From the NCBI GenBank assembly GCA_030745835.1, contig JASLNU010000068.1, positions 1 to 48,418 on the forward strand: DNA of 48,418 bases, in the 5' to 3' direction. A program made the position numbers and the translations under genes. The DNA comes from GCA-2687515 sp002687515 (lineage in GTDB: Bacteria; Pseudomonadota; Alphaproteobacteria; Rhodospirillales; UBA2165). The notes beneath the pieces were generated by a model, which saw nothing but the letters and a program-made list of their open reading frames with translations, was not told the origin of the DNA and did no database searches. Positions 7,139 to 15,318 of this stretch are shown piece after piece; within the stretch, counting starts at the first letter, position 1; every line of letters begins with the position of its first letter.

Positions 7139-7981
7139 ATGAAAATGGTCGATTTGTCGCACATGATGAACGTGCACACGCCGGGCTGGGTCGGATACGC
7201 CGGCAACAAGATGTATTACGCGCAGAATCTGCAGACCGGTTCGATCGTCGCCCAGCGCATCGACACGGCGATGCATGCCGGCACCCATATCGACGGCGCC
7301 ATGCACGCCACCGACGAACAGGGCGATATGGGCTCCTATGCCCTTGATTATCTGGTCGGCGCCGGCGCCGTCGTCGACATATCCGGCGCCGTCGGGGATT
7401 GGGACACGATCACGCCGGCGATGCTCGAGGCGGCGCCGGTCGATATCGAGGACGGTGACATCCTGATCATTCACACCGGCTACCACCGCTATTACGAAGG
7501 TCAGGCGCAGCAGGATCTGGTGCGTTATTTCTGCATGCATCCGGGCGGCAAGATGGAACTGCTGGAATGGATGTTCGACAAAAAGATCAAATGGTTCGGC
7601 ATCGATGTCGGTTCCGGCGATCATCCGATGAACACCTCGATCCGCCACATGCGCCCGGATCTGGCCCGGCAATTCGCCGAAAAGGTCGGCATGCCGGCCG
7701 AGGAATTCTTCGGCGAATACGAATACACCCACAAGCTTTCCGGCCGCGCCGTCAAATCCGATATCTTCCCGTTCCACTCCTATGCCTTCCAGGAAGGCCT
7801 CATCCATGCGGAGAATGTCGGCGGCGATATCGAATCCGTGCTCAACCAGCGCTGTATCGTCGGCGCCTTCCCGTGGCGCTATGACGGGCTCGAATCCTGC
7901 CCGTGCCGGATCATCTGCTTTTTCGATGTCGGCGACGGCGTCGAGGCGGTGGGCAACGTCGCCAAGGCGATTACCGGATAG
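7139..7981 (+). CDS. Cyclase family protein (metal-dependent, kynurenine formamidase-like)
   Basis: 280 aa. The metal site HAGTHIDGAMH (His46, His50, Asp52, His56) matches the HxGTHxDxPxH signature of the cyclase/kynurenine-formamidase-like fold, with Ala-Met where Pro is usual. Members hydrolyse amides, esters or cyclic compounds using zinc or manganese. No signal peptide is present, so it is cytoplasmic. The start has the run AGGGGGGAC immediately beyond the MITE-like element, so that insertion probably replaced or altered the native promoter. The substrate is unknown; nearby thiolase and hydrolase genes suggest catabolism of a small organic acid. Confidence 0.85.
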   Translation: MKMVDLSHMMNVHTPGWVGYAGNKMYYAQNLQTGSIVAQRIDTAMHAGTHIDGAMHATDEQGDMGSYALDYLVGAGAVVDISGAVGDWDTITPAMLEAAPVDIEDGDILIIHTGYHRYYEGQAQQDLVRYFCMHPGGKMELLEWMFDKKIKWFGIDVGSGDHPMNTSIRHMRPDLARQFAEKVGMPAEEFFGEYEYTHKLSGRAVKSDIFPFHSYAFQEGLIHAENVGGDIESVLNQRCIVGAFPWRYDGLESCPCRIICFFDVGDGVEAVGNVAKAITG

Positions 7982-8047
7982 ACGGCGAAAAACCAGCAGC
8001 CCGGGCCCGCGGCCGCGGCGAATGTGATTTGTTCCGGCTGGGCTGCT

Positions 8048-9229
8048 TTACACCACTTCGAACAGTCCGGCGGCGCCTTGACCACCACCGATGCACATCG
8101 TCACCACCACATACTTGGCGCCCTGCCGCTTGCCCTCGATCAAGGCATGCCCGGTCATCCGGGCGCCGCTCATGCCGTAGGGATGGCCGATCGAAATCGA
8201 GCCGCCGTTTACGTTGAGATTTTCCGGCGGTATGCCCAGCCTGTCCCGGCAATAGACAACCTGGACGGCGAAGGCCTCGTTGAGTTCCCAGAGATCAACG
8301 TCATCCATCCCAAGGCCATTTCGTTCGAACAGGCGCGGCACGGCAAATACCGGTCCGATTCCCATCTCGTCCGGCTCGCAACCGGCGACGGTGAAGCCGC
8401 GGAATATACCAAGCGGCTCGATACCCCGGCGTTGCGCCTCCTTGTCGCTCATGATGACGCACGCCGAAGCGCCGTCCGAAAGCTGGCTGGCGTTTCCGGC
8501 GGTGATGAATTTATCCTCGCCCATCACCGGCTGAAGATTGGATAGGCCTTCGATGTCGGTACCCGGCCGATTGCATTCGTCCCTGTCGACGGTGATTTCC
8601 TGTTCCGAGGTCTCGCCGGTTTCCTTGTCGGTTACGATCTTAACGGTGGTAATCGGGACGATCTCAGCGTCGAGCCGGCCTTCATTCTGCGCCGCCGCCG
8701 TTCGCTGCTGACTGGAGAGGGCGTACGCATCCTGGTCTTCCCTGCTGACGCGGTAGCGCGCCGCCACGATATCGGCGGTGTCGATCATCGACATCCAGAT
8801 TTCAGGCTTATGTTGGTTCAGCCATTCTTCGTCTGCCCGGTGGTTGTTCATGTTGTTTTGAACCAGGCTTATGGACTCGACACCCCCGGCCACCATGACC
8901 GGGACATTATCGACGATAACGCGATGGGAAGCCGAGGCGATGGCCTGCAGGCCCGAACTGCAAAACCGGTTGATGGTGGTTCCGGCGGTGGTCACCGGCA
9001 GGCCGGCGCGAATTGCCGAAGTGCGCGCGACATTTCCGCCCGTCGCGCCTTCCGGCAGGGCACACCCCATGACCACGTCCTCCACCTCATCGGGCTCGAT
9101 GCCGGCGCGCAAGACCGCGTGTTCGATAACGTGGCCAGCCAGTACGGCACCATGGGTGTTATTGAATGCACCGCGGAATGCCTTGCCAATCGGCGTTCTG
9201 GCGGTTGATACGATTACGGCATCGGTCAT
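8048..9229 (-). CDS. Thiolase / acetyl-CoA C-acyltransferase
   Basis: 393 aa, the standard length. The start chosen is the ATG at 9229 (MTDAVIVSTARTPIGKA, the conserved thiolase beginning) with GGGAG upstream. Acyl-accepting Cys90 lies in RFCSSGLQAI. NEAFAVQ, the GGSISIGHPYGMSGAR motif with the catalytic His and the C-terminal CIGGGQG Cys are all present. It cleaves 3-ketoacyl-CoA, or condenses acetyl-CoA, in beta-oxidation-like pathways. It converges on the cyclase gene and is transcribed alone. Confidence 0.93.
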   Translation of the reverse strand: MTDAVIVSTARTPIGKAFRGAFNNTHGAVLAGHVIEHAVLRAGIEPDEVEDVVMGCALPEGATGGNVARTSAIRAGLPVTTAGTTINRFCSSGLQAIASASHRVIVDNVPVMVAGGVESISLVQNNMNNHRADEEWLNQHKPEIWMSMIDTADIVAARYRVSREDQDAYALSSQQRTAAAQNEGRLDAEIVPITTVKIVTDKETGETSEQEITVDRDECNRPGTDIEGLSNLQPVMGEDKFITAGNASQLSDGASACVIMSDKEAQRRGIEPLGIFRGFTVAGCEPDEMGIGPVFAVPRLFERNGLGMDDVDLWELNEAFAVQVVYCRDRLGIPPENLNVNGGSISIGHPYGMSGARMTGHALIEGKRQGAKYVVVTMCIGGGQGAAGLFEVV

Positions 9230-9528
9230 TTGTCGGGCTCCCTTGCGCGGCTCTTGGCCGCCGGTCCTTTCCGGTGTGAGCGATAAAGAGGCGAAGGTCA
9301 ATGGTTCACCGACCGACCGCTCATCATTGAGGGCCCATAGTCAGTTAACCTGCGATACCGTTGCTCGTTCCCCTGGCTGCCGACGCGACGACCAGTGCAA
9401 TATTCAATCGCATTTAAACCTGATTGGGCTATGATTGACGAAGATAGCAAATTTGGTGGCCGCTGGCGCCACCGGTGTTTAGGCTCCCGCGAATTCAAAT
9501 CCAAGTGTCCAATATGGGGGAAAGACAG

Positions 9529-10470
9529 ATGAGACGAGAAATAGAGTTCAACAGCAAAGGCGTGACCTGCCGGGGAGATCTGTACCTGCCCGACGGCGAC
9601 GGGCCGCATCCGCTGGTCGTCATGGCCGGTGGATGGTGTTACGTGAAAGAGATCGTCATGCCCCATTACGCCAAGTTCTTCGAGGACAAGGAAATCGGCA
9701 CCTTGTTGTTCGATTACCGCTGTCTCGGCGCCAGCGAGGGCGAGCCGCGCCAGCACATCGATCCCTGGCAGCAGATCGAGGATTACCGCAACGCCCTGAG
9801 TTTCGCCGCCACCCTCGACAACGTCGATCCGGGCCGCACCGGCATCTGGGGGATTTCCTACAGCGGCGGCCATGTGCTGATCGTTGCCGGCATCGATCCG
9901 CGCGTCAAATTCGCCATTTCGACGATTCCGGTGGTCTTCGGTTTTCCGACCATGCGCCGCTGCCACGGCGAACGCCGGTTTGCCGATATGATGAGACTGG
10001 TGGCCGATGACCGCGACCGCCGCTATCGCGGCGAGGCGGGCGGCAACATGGCGTTTTCGGCGCTCGACCCGAATAGCGAAGACAGCGTTTGGCCGTTCCC
10101 GACCATTCACGAGGTATTCAACACCATCAAACAGTCCGAGGCGCCACGCCACGAACACTGGAACACCATCGAATCCCTCGAACTGCTGATCAACTACGAC
10201 GTCGAACCCTATTGCAAGCGGATCATCGATACGCCGGTGCTGATGACCGTCGCCGAGGGCGACAACATCACTTCGCACGATCTCGAAGTGGCGGCCTTCA
10301 ACAGCATCAGCAACCCGAACAAGACCCTCGAAGTGATCGAGGGCGTCAACCATATGAGCCTTTATTCCAACCGGGATCACCTGGCGATGGTCGGATCGGT
10401 GCAGTCGGCGTGGCTCGATGCGATCGTGGCCGGCGCCGCCGCGCCCGAGAAAAGAGCCGCCGCCGAGTAG
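9529..10470 (+). CDS. Alpha/beta hydrolase
   Basis: 313 aa from the ATG at 9529, which follows GGGGGAAAG at good spacing; the upstream frame is not needed. The strand HPLVVMAGG holds the oxyanion region, GIWGISYSGGHVL gives the nucleophile elbow (G-x-S-Y-x-G, Ser110), VLMTVAEGD carries an acid near the last strand, and EGVNHMSLY supplies a His. The pattern resembles the dienelactone-hydrolase/Xaa-Pro peptidase-like hydrolases. It probably cleaves an ester or C-C bond of a small metabolite. There is no signal peptide. It is divergent from the thiolase across 299 bases. Confidence 0.85.
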   Translation: MRREIEFNSKGVTCRGDLYLPDGDGPHPLVVMAGGWCYVKEIVMPHYAKFFEDKEIGTLLFDYRCLGASEGEPRQHIDPWQQIEDYRNALSFAATLDNVDPGRTGIWGISYSGGHVLIVAGIDPRVKFAISTIPVVFGFPTMRRCHGERRFADMMRLVADDRDRRYRGEAGGNMAFSALDPNSEDSVWPFPTIHEVFNTIKQSEAPRHEHWNTIESLELLINYDVEPYCKRIIDTPVLMTVAEGDNITSHDLEVAAFNSISNPNKTLEVIEGVNHMSLYSNRDHLAMVGSVQSAWLDAIVAGAAAPEKRAAAE

Positions 10471-10756
10471 GGATGCGCTAAGACGCCAATGCATTCATCC
10501 CGGTGTTCAGGATAATCCTTGGCCAATAGCTCCAGGCAAGCGGGTGCTGAGATGCGGCAAATTTCGTCAACGCTGCCGGTTGGCTGAACCTGATTCCGGA
10601 AATTCGGAGGCGGATATTAGGCTTTGAGTTTTGGTGGAGGCCAGCCGGCCGACCTCGGGGATGGGGGGCCAAAGTTCCACATCAAGCTCCGAGCTTGCGT
10701 CGACGCGAGCCGGTCGCGCCTGAGCGTGTCTCACGCCCGGCTGGCCAACCGGCCAT

Positions 10757-10785
10757 CCCCAGCCGGGCTGCGTCCTGCATAAAAA
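10757..10785. repeat. 29-bp direct repeat, copy 1
   Basis: The segment beginning CCCCAGCCGGGCTGCG and ending CATAAAAA recurs at 10868-10896 with one mismatch. Both copies lie in the gene-free stretch 10471-10946 and end in an A-run, the second feeding into the terminator. They look like remnants of an intergenic repeat family or of duplicated terminator arms. Confidence 0.55.
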
Positions 10786-10825
10786 CAGGTGCCAAGTACG
10801 ACGCCCGCGTGGCCGAGCATACTCC

Positions 10826-10845
10826 GCCGAAGCGGCCGCTTCGGC
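10826..10845. repeat. 20-bp perfect palindrome
   Basis: GCCGAAGCGGCCGCTTCGGC is a perfect palindrome located between the two 29-bp direct repeats. It may be a hairpin of the same repeat unit or a protein site; no gene overlaps it. Confidence 0.4.
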
Positions 10846-10867
10846 TGCGCAGGCCGGACCCTGCCAA

Positions 10868-10896
10868 CCCCAGCCGGGCTGCGCCCTGCATAAAAA
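10868..10896. repeat. 29-bp direct repeat, copy 2
   Basis: Second copy of the 10757-10785 repeat, one base different. Its A-tract is the T-tract (minus strand) of the adjacent intrinsic terminator. Confidence 0.55.
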
Positions 10897-10921
10897 AAAC
10901 GGCCCGGGTTTTCCCGGGCCG
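10892..10921 (-). terminator. Intrinsic terminator of the ABC binding-protein gene
   Basis: CGGCCCGGG (10900-10908), a TTTT loop and CCCGGGCCG (10913-10921) form a 9-bp GC stem. On the minus strand it is followed by eight consecutive T. It lies 26 bases past the stop of the binding-protein gene. Confidence 0.9.
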
Positions 10922-10946
10922 CATTCGCATTACATCAACGCCTTGA

Positions 10947-11963
10947 TCAGCTCGCCTTCGGCTTCGGCCTGGGTTGCAGGAAATAGCCGATTTCGCGCAG
11001 GGTTTCGTCGAGCACCCCGCGGGCGATGAACTTGGTCACGTCGGGCAGCTTCTTGTCCTTCGGCCATAACTTACGCTTGACCATGCGCTTGTGGCGGCCG
11101 GCGAACAGCTTCTTGAACAGATCGACGGGCAAGTCGGGCGAATACTGGTCATGAATCTCGTTCCAGACGATGCCGGCCTGCTTCTTATTCTTGATGCCGA
11201 ATTCCTTCATGATCACTTCCACCGAACCGGCCTTGTTGTTGCGCAGATATTCGATCGAGCCGGCGATGGCGCGGATGAATTTCTTCACCGTTGGCCGGTT
11301 ATCCTTCAGGTAGCTGGCCCGGGTCCAGACGCTGCCGCCGACGCGGGGCAGGTACTGGCCGGTCTTCAACAGCATCTTGAAGCCCGCCGCCTGGGCGCGC
11401 GCCGCCGTCGGGAACGACATCAGGCCGGCCGAAATATCGCCGTTGATCAGGCCGGCGACGCGGTCGGACTCGCTCTGGAAGCTGATCACCTTGTAGTCGC
11501 GGCCGACATTCATGTTGAAGAAACGGCTGAGGACGATCTCGCCCTCGTCATAATCGGCGGCGCCGGCGCGGCCGTAACCCAGGGTCTTGCCCTTCAGGTC
11601 CTGGACCGACTTGATCTTGGCATCGGCGACGATGGCCCATTGCGAGATCAGCGATTCGCCGACCACATATTTAAGGTCGGCGCCCATCAGGGTTGCCTGC
11701 GATCCGCCGCCGGGGATCGGCACGAAATCCGCATTGCCGGAAATGCCGGCGGTGACCAGCGCCTTGCCGGTCATGCTGACATATTCGGCGTCGAGCCCTT
11801 CCTTTTTGAAAAAGCCCTTCTCCATGCCGATGTATATGGGTACGTGGAAGCCCGAGCCGCTGAGCGTGCGGCCGATCTTGATCTTGGTCTGCGCCTCGGC
11901 GGCGCCGGCCATGGCGATGGCCGCGATGGCCGCCGCCAACGCAATCGATTTCGTTTTTAACAT
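10947..11963 (-). CDS. ABC transporter substrate-binding protein, NMT1/THI5-SsuA type
   Basis: 338 aa with a clear Sec signal peptide (MLKTKSIALAAAIAAIAMAGAAEAQ, cleavage after about residue 24). The mature part has GFHVPIYIGMEKGFFKKEGLDAEYVSM, QDLKGKTLGYGRAGA and VAGLINGDISAGLM, the pattern of NMT1-like periplasmic proteins that bind nitrate, sulfonates, pyrimidines or other small organics. A strong CAGGAGGGG site precedes the ATG. No permease or ATPase genes of this class are adjacent, so it is an orphan. It has its own intrinsic terminator. Confidence 0.88.
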   Translation of the reverse strand: MLKTKSIALAAAIAAIAMAGAAEAQTKIKIGRTLSGSGFHVPIYIGMEKGFFKKEGLDAEYVSMTGKALVTAGISGNADFVPIPGGGSQATLMGADLKYVVGESLISQWAIVADAKIKSVQDLKGKTLGYGRAGAADYDEGEIVLSRFFNMNVGRDYKVISFQSESDRVAGLINGDISAGLMSFPTAARAQAAGFKMLLKTGQYLPRVGGSVWTRASYLKDNRPTVKKFIRAIAGSIEYLRNNKAGSVEVIMKEFGIKNKKQAGIVWNEIHDQYSPDLPVDLFKKLFAGRHKRMVKRKLWPKDKKLPDVTKFIARGVLDETLREIGYFLQPRPKPKAS

Positions 11964-12111
11964 GCTGAATACCCCTCCTGGTCAATATTAATCATTAACA
12001 ATTATCCGCCGAAAATTGCGGCGGCCCCATACTAGCCTTCCCCTCGTTACGATTAAAAGCGGTAAATTACTTCGCTTGCCATCTAATACGTGCCGCCGCA
12101 GGGCAGGGCGG

Positions 12112-13620
12112 CTAGACCTCGAAGCGGATGCCCTGGGCCAGCGGCAGTTCGCTGGAATAGTTGATGGTGTTGGTGGCGCGGCGCATATAGGCCCTCCACG
12201 CATCGGAGCCGGATTCGCGGCCGCCGCCGGTTTCCTTCTCGCCGCCGAAGGCGCCGCCGATCTCGGCGCCGCTGGGACCGATATTGACATTGGCGATGCC
12301 GCAATCGCTGCCCTCGGCGGAGAGGAAATATTCGGCTTCGCGCATATCGGTGGTGAAGATGCTCGACGCCAACCCTTGCGGCGATGCGTTGTGCAATCGG
12401 ATGGCGTCCTTGAGGTCCTCGTAGCCGAGGACATAGAGGACCGGCGCGAAGGTTTCTTCCAGCAGCAGATCGGTTTGGCCCGGCATTTCCACGATCGCCG
12501 GGCGGACGTAGTAGGCGTCCGGGTATTCGCCGGCGAAAAGCCGCTCGCCGCCGGTGACAACGCCGCCTTCCGCCGCCGCCCGGGCCAGCGCATCCTGCAT
12601 GGCATCGAAGGCGCGCTTGTCGATCAGCGGTCCGACCAGGATGCCGCCCTGCAGCGGATCACCGATGGCGATATCCGCATAGGCCGCTTGCAGCCGTCCG
12701 GTCAGGTTATCGCGAATGCTTTGATGCACGATCAACCGGCGCAAAGTGGTGCAGCGCTGGCCGGCGGTGCCGGCGGCGGCGAACAGGATGGCGCGCACCG
12801 CCAGCTCCAGATCCGCCGAGCCGGTGACGATCATCGCGTTGTTGCCGCCCAATTCCAAAAGCGATCGGCCGAAGCGGGCCGCCACCGCCGGCCCCACCGT
12901 TGCTCCCATGCGGCAACTGCCGGTGGCGCTGATCAGGGGCAGGCGGGTGTCGCCGACCATCTGTTTGCCGGCATCGGCGCCGCCGATCACCACCTGCATC
13001 ATGCCGTCCGGCGCATCTTGGAAGCGTTCGGCGGCACGCATGTATAAGCCCTGGCAGGCGAGGGCGGTCAGCGGCGTTTTTTCCGAAGGTTTCCAGACCA
13101 CCGGATCGCCGCAGACGATGGCGATGGCGAAATTCCAGGCCCAGACGGCGGCCGGGAAGTTAAAGGCGCTGATCACCCCGACGGGACCCAGGGGATGCCA
13201 GGTTTCCATCATCCGGTGGCCCGGGCGTTCCGATGCGATGGTGAGGCCGTAAAGCTGGCGCGAGAGGCCGACGGCGAAGTCGCAGATATCGATCATTTCC
13301 TGCACTTCGCCCAGGCCCTCGGCCAAAATCTTGCCGCTTTCGATGCTGACCAGCCGGCCGAGCGGTTCCTTGGCGGCGCGCAGCTCATTGCCGAGAAGCC
13401 GGATCAATTCGCCGCGCCGGGGCGGCGGCGTGGCGCGCCAGATATCGAACGCGGCGGCGGCTTTTGCGATCTTGGCGTCCGTTTCCGCCTCGGTATCAAG
13501 ACCGAGGCGCGCGATCTCTGCGCCGTCGATGGGCGAGCGGACGGCCAGCGCGTCGCTGTCCGCCGCTGCCAGCGCCGCCGCATCCAGTCCAAGGGCGGCA
13601 AAGATTTCTTCACGGGTCAT
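12112..13620 (-). CDS. ALDH7-type aldehyde dehydrogenase (alpha-aminoadipate semialdehyde / piperideine-6-carboxylate dehydrogenase)
   Basis: 502 aa. Catalytic Cys290 (GTAGQRCTTLRR), Glu256 (LLELGGN) and Asn154 (SAFNFP) are present. The C-terminal GPSGAEIGGAFGGEKETGGG block followed by MRRATNTINYS is typical of the ALDH7/antiquitin group, which oxidises alpha-aminoadipate semialdehyde (in equilibrium with piperideine-6-carboxylate) to aminoadipate with NAD(P)+. It is divergently transcribed from a saccharopine-dehydrogenase-family gene that would make this semialdehyde, which strongly supports a lysine-degradation role. A weak GC hairpin (about 12006-12025) lies downstream without a clear T-run. 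Confidence 0.9.
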   Translation of the reverse strand: MTREEIFAALGLDAAALAAADSDALAVRSPIDGAEIARLGLDTEAETDAKIAKAAAAFDIWRATPPPRRGELIRLLGNELRAAKEPLGRLVSIESGKILAEGLGEVQEMIDICDFAVGLSRQLYGLTIASERPGHRMMETWHPLGPVGVISAFNFPAAVWAWNFAIAIVCGDPVVWKPSEKTPLTALACQGLYMRAAERFQDAPDGMMQVVIGGADAGKQMVGDTRLPLISATGSCRMGATVGPAVAARFGRSLLELGGNNAMIVTGSADLELAVRAILFAAAGTAGQRCTTLRRLIVHQSIRDNLTGRLQAAYADIAIGDPLQGGILVGPLIDKRAFDAMQDALARAAAEGGVVTGGERLFAGEYPDAYYVRPAIVEMPGQTDLLLEETFAPVLYVLGYEDLKDAIRLHNASPQGLASSIFTTDMREAEYFLSAEGSDCGIANVNIGPSGAEIGGAFGGEKETGGGRESGSDAWRAYMRRATNTINYSSELPLAQGIRFEV

Positions 13621-13643
13621 GCGGGATTTCTCCTCGGATCGGA

Positions 13644-13661
13644 CTATATAGAATTATATAG
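13644..13661. promoter_or_regulatory. Symmetric operator-like site between the divergent lysine-catabolism genes
   Basis: CTATATA (13644-13650) and TATATAG (13655-13661) are perfect inverted repeats around GAAT, in a 73-bp divergent intergenic region. The strong AT content against a GC-rich background and the symmetry suggest a shared promoter/operator, perhaps for a GntR- or Lrp-type regulator. No regulator gene is adjacent. Confidence 0.5.
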
Positions 13662-13693
13662 GCAGCAATGGCCACCGGATCGAGGCACATGCG

Positions 13694-14761
13694 ATGACAA
13701 ATATTCTGGTTCTGGGATCGGGCAAGATCGGCGTCGGCATCGCCCAAAGCCTGATTGACAGCGGCGACTTTCAGGTGGCCCTTGGCGACGGCGACGCGGA
13801 CAGCCTGGCCGAGCGCGCGCCCGAAGGCGCCGAAAAGCTGGTCGTCGATGCCACCGACGGCGCGGCGCTTAAGGAAGCGCTTCAGGGCCGTTGGGCGGTG
13901 ATCAACGCCTTGCCCTATTTCCTGAATGCCCGGGTGGCGTCCGCCGCGCGCCAAGAGAGCGTGCATTATTTCGATTTGAGCGAGGATGTCAGCGCCACCC
14001 GCGAAGTGCGCGCGATTGCCGAGGGCGCCGGCACATTGTTCGCGCCGCAATGCGGACTGGCGCCCGGGTTCATCTCGATCGTCGCCCACCATCTGGTGCA
14101 CGGCTTCGACGAAGCCCACGATTTGCGCCTGCGCGTCGGCGCCCTCGCCCAGTTTCCCGATAACGTGCTGCGCTACAACCTGACCTGGAGCACCGAGGGC
14201 CTGATCAACGAATACTGCAATCCCTGCGAGATCATCCACGACGGTGCCCGGCGCGAGGTCCTGCCGCTGGAGGGGCTGGAACGGTTTTCCCTGGATGGAG
14301 TCAATTACGAAGCCTTTGCGACCTCGGGCGGCATCGGTTCCCTGTGCGAGACCCTGGACGGCAAGGTGCGCAACCTGAGCTACAAGACCGTCCGCTATCC
14401 AGGCCACCGGGACATGATCCAGATGCTGGCGAACGATCTAAAGCTGTGCGAGAACCGCGAGACCTTCAAGCATTTGATCGAAACCGGCATTCCCATCACC
14501 CGCCAGGACGTGGTCATCATCTTCGTCACCGTCACCGGCCTTCAAGGCGGCATGCTCGCCCAAGAAAGTTTCGTGCGCAAGGTCTATGGCGATACCGAGG
14601 AAGAGGGCCGCAGCGCCATTCAAAAGACCACCGCCGCCGGGGTTTTGGTGCTGGTCGATCTCAAGCGCGAGGGCAAGCTGGCGGATCAGGGATTCCTGCG
14701 CCTCGAACAAGTCCCGTTCGAGGATTTCATGGGCAACCGGTTCGCCGAGGTTTTTGCCTGA
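13694..14761 (+). CDS. Saccharopine dehydrogenase family protein (saccharopine or lysine 6-dehydrogenase)
   Basis: 355 aa. The N-terminal Rossmann motif VLGSGKIGVG (GxGxxG from residue 8), APQCGLAPGFISIVAHHL, the NLTWSTEGLINEYCNPCEII segment and a C-terminal saccharopine-dehydrogenase domain are visible. The family includes yeast Lys9-type saccharopine dehydrogenase and bacterial lysine 6-dehydrogenase; both yield aminoadipate semialdehyde, the substrate of the divergent ALDH7 gene. No separate lysine-ketoglutarate reductase is present here, so direct lysine 6-dehydrogenation is slightly preferred; this is inference. Confidence 0.85.
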   Translation: MTNILVLGSGKIGVGIAQSLIDSGDFQVALGDGDADSLAERAPEGAEKLVVDATDGAALKEALQGRWAVINALPYFLNARVASAARQESVHYFDLSEDVSATREVRAIAEGAGTLFAPQCGLAPGFISIVAHHLVHGFDEAHDLRLRVGALAQFPDNVLRYNLTWSTEGLINEYCNPCEIIHDGARREVLPLEGLERFSLDGVNYEAFATSGGIGSLCETLDGKVRNLSYKTVRYPGHRDMIQMLANDLKLCENRETFKHLIETGIPITRQDVVIIFVTVTGLQGGMLAQESFVRKVYGDTEEEGRSAIQKTTAAGVLVLVDLKREGKLADQGFLRLEQVPFEDFMGNRFAEVFA

Positions 14762-14970
14762 AGCGGAGCGCCCAAATCTGGACAGCAATAAAATGCGGCG
14801 GCCTTTCTTGGGGGAAAAGGCCGTCGCGCTTAACTTCGGTCCACGAGGCCGTGGGGTTTGGGAAGGGGGAGGAGGTGCCGGCCTCGATTAATACCGAGAT
14901 TACCAAATCGTACGCGAATAATATGTGAGCGAAATCACTAGAGCATGTTCCGACCAAAAAAACGGAACCC

Positions 14971-15000
14971 AAAAATAAAACCGGCCCCATTAGGAGCCGG
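14971..15000 (-). terminator. Intrinsic terminator overlapping the end of the small minus-strand gene
   Basis: CCGGC (14981-14985) pairs with GCCGG (14996-15000), with an extra CC/GG pair nearer the loop. The A-rich run 14971-14980 gives a T-tract on the minus strand. It overlaps the stop codon at 14990 and supports real transcription from the right. Confidence 0.6.
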
Positions 15001-15280
15001 CGAGTTTCAGGGAAGCTATGATCAAGGGCCGAAGTCGCACAGGGAAGTGCTGTAGGAGAAGTTCGTCTAGGCCCTTGAATTTTAATCTATAACGAAGCTG
15101 GGGATACCCGTAATTGATACAGATCAAGTCACCGGAATTATTGTCGATTTTGATCCCAATGGCCGGTAATTCATCTTGAATTTTTTGATAATGCCGCCGC
15201 AGCGAGCCAAATTCACGGCAATACAGGCCACTAGCGGTCAAAACCAAGAAATACTGGTAATCCAAGGGGATGGTTCCCAC
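14990..15280 (-). CDS. Small hypothetical protein
   Basis: 96 aa from a GTG start; no family recognised. It is basic and mixed alpha/beta, with no membrane segment. The IKIDNNSGDLICINYGYPQLRY segment reads like a beta sheet and DELLLQHFPVRLRPLIIASL like a helix. Support comes from the intrinsic terminator at its end and moderate AT content. Its codons 15-19 overlap a 14-base copy of the MITE-like terminal repeat (15221-15234), so the N-terminus may derive from a mobile element or the gene may be shorter than drawn. Confidence 0.45.
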   Translation of the reverse strand: MGTIPLDYQYFLVLTASGLYCREFGSLRRHYQKIQDELPAIGIKIDNNSGDLICINYGYPQLRYRLKFKGLDELLLQHFPVRLRPLIIASLKLAGS

Positions 15281-15318
15281 ATGTAAAACCTTGATGGTTG
15301 AGACTGGGCAATTATAAG

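Noticed and set aside
6668..7209. Frames of 76-148 aa inside the MITE-like element on both strands
   Set aside because: They run through inverted repeats and encode mirrored peptides at both ends; explained by the repeat structure, not coding selection.
10682..10946. 82-83-aa frames over the 29-bp repeats
   Set aside because: The internal peptide repeat simply reflects the DNA repeat, and one frame reads through the terminator hairpin.
12016..13047. 343-aa plus-strand frame opposite the aldehyde dehydrogenase
   Set aside because: Antisense shadow; the ALDH7 catalytic residues lie on the minus strand.
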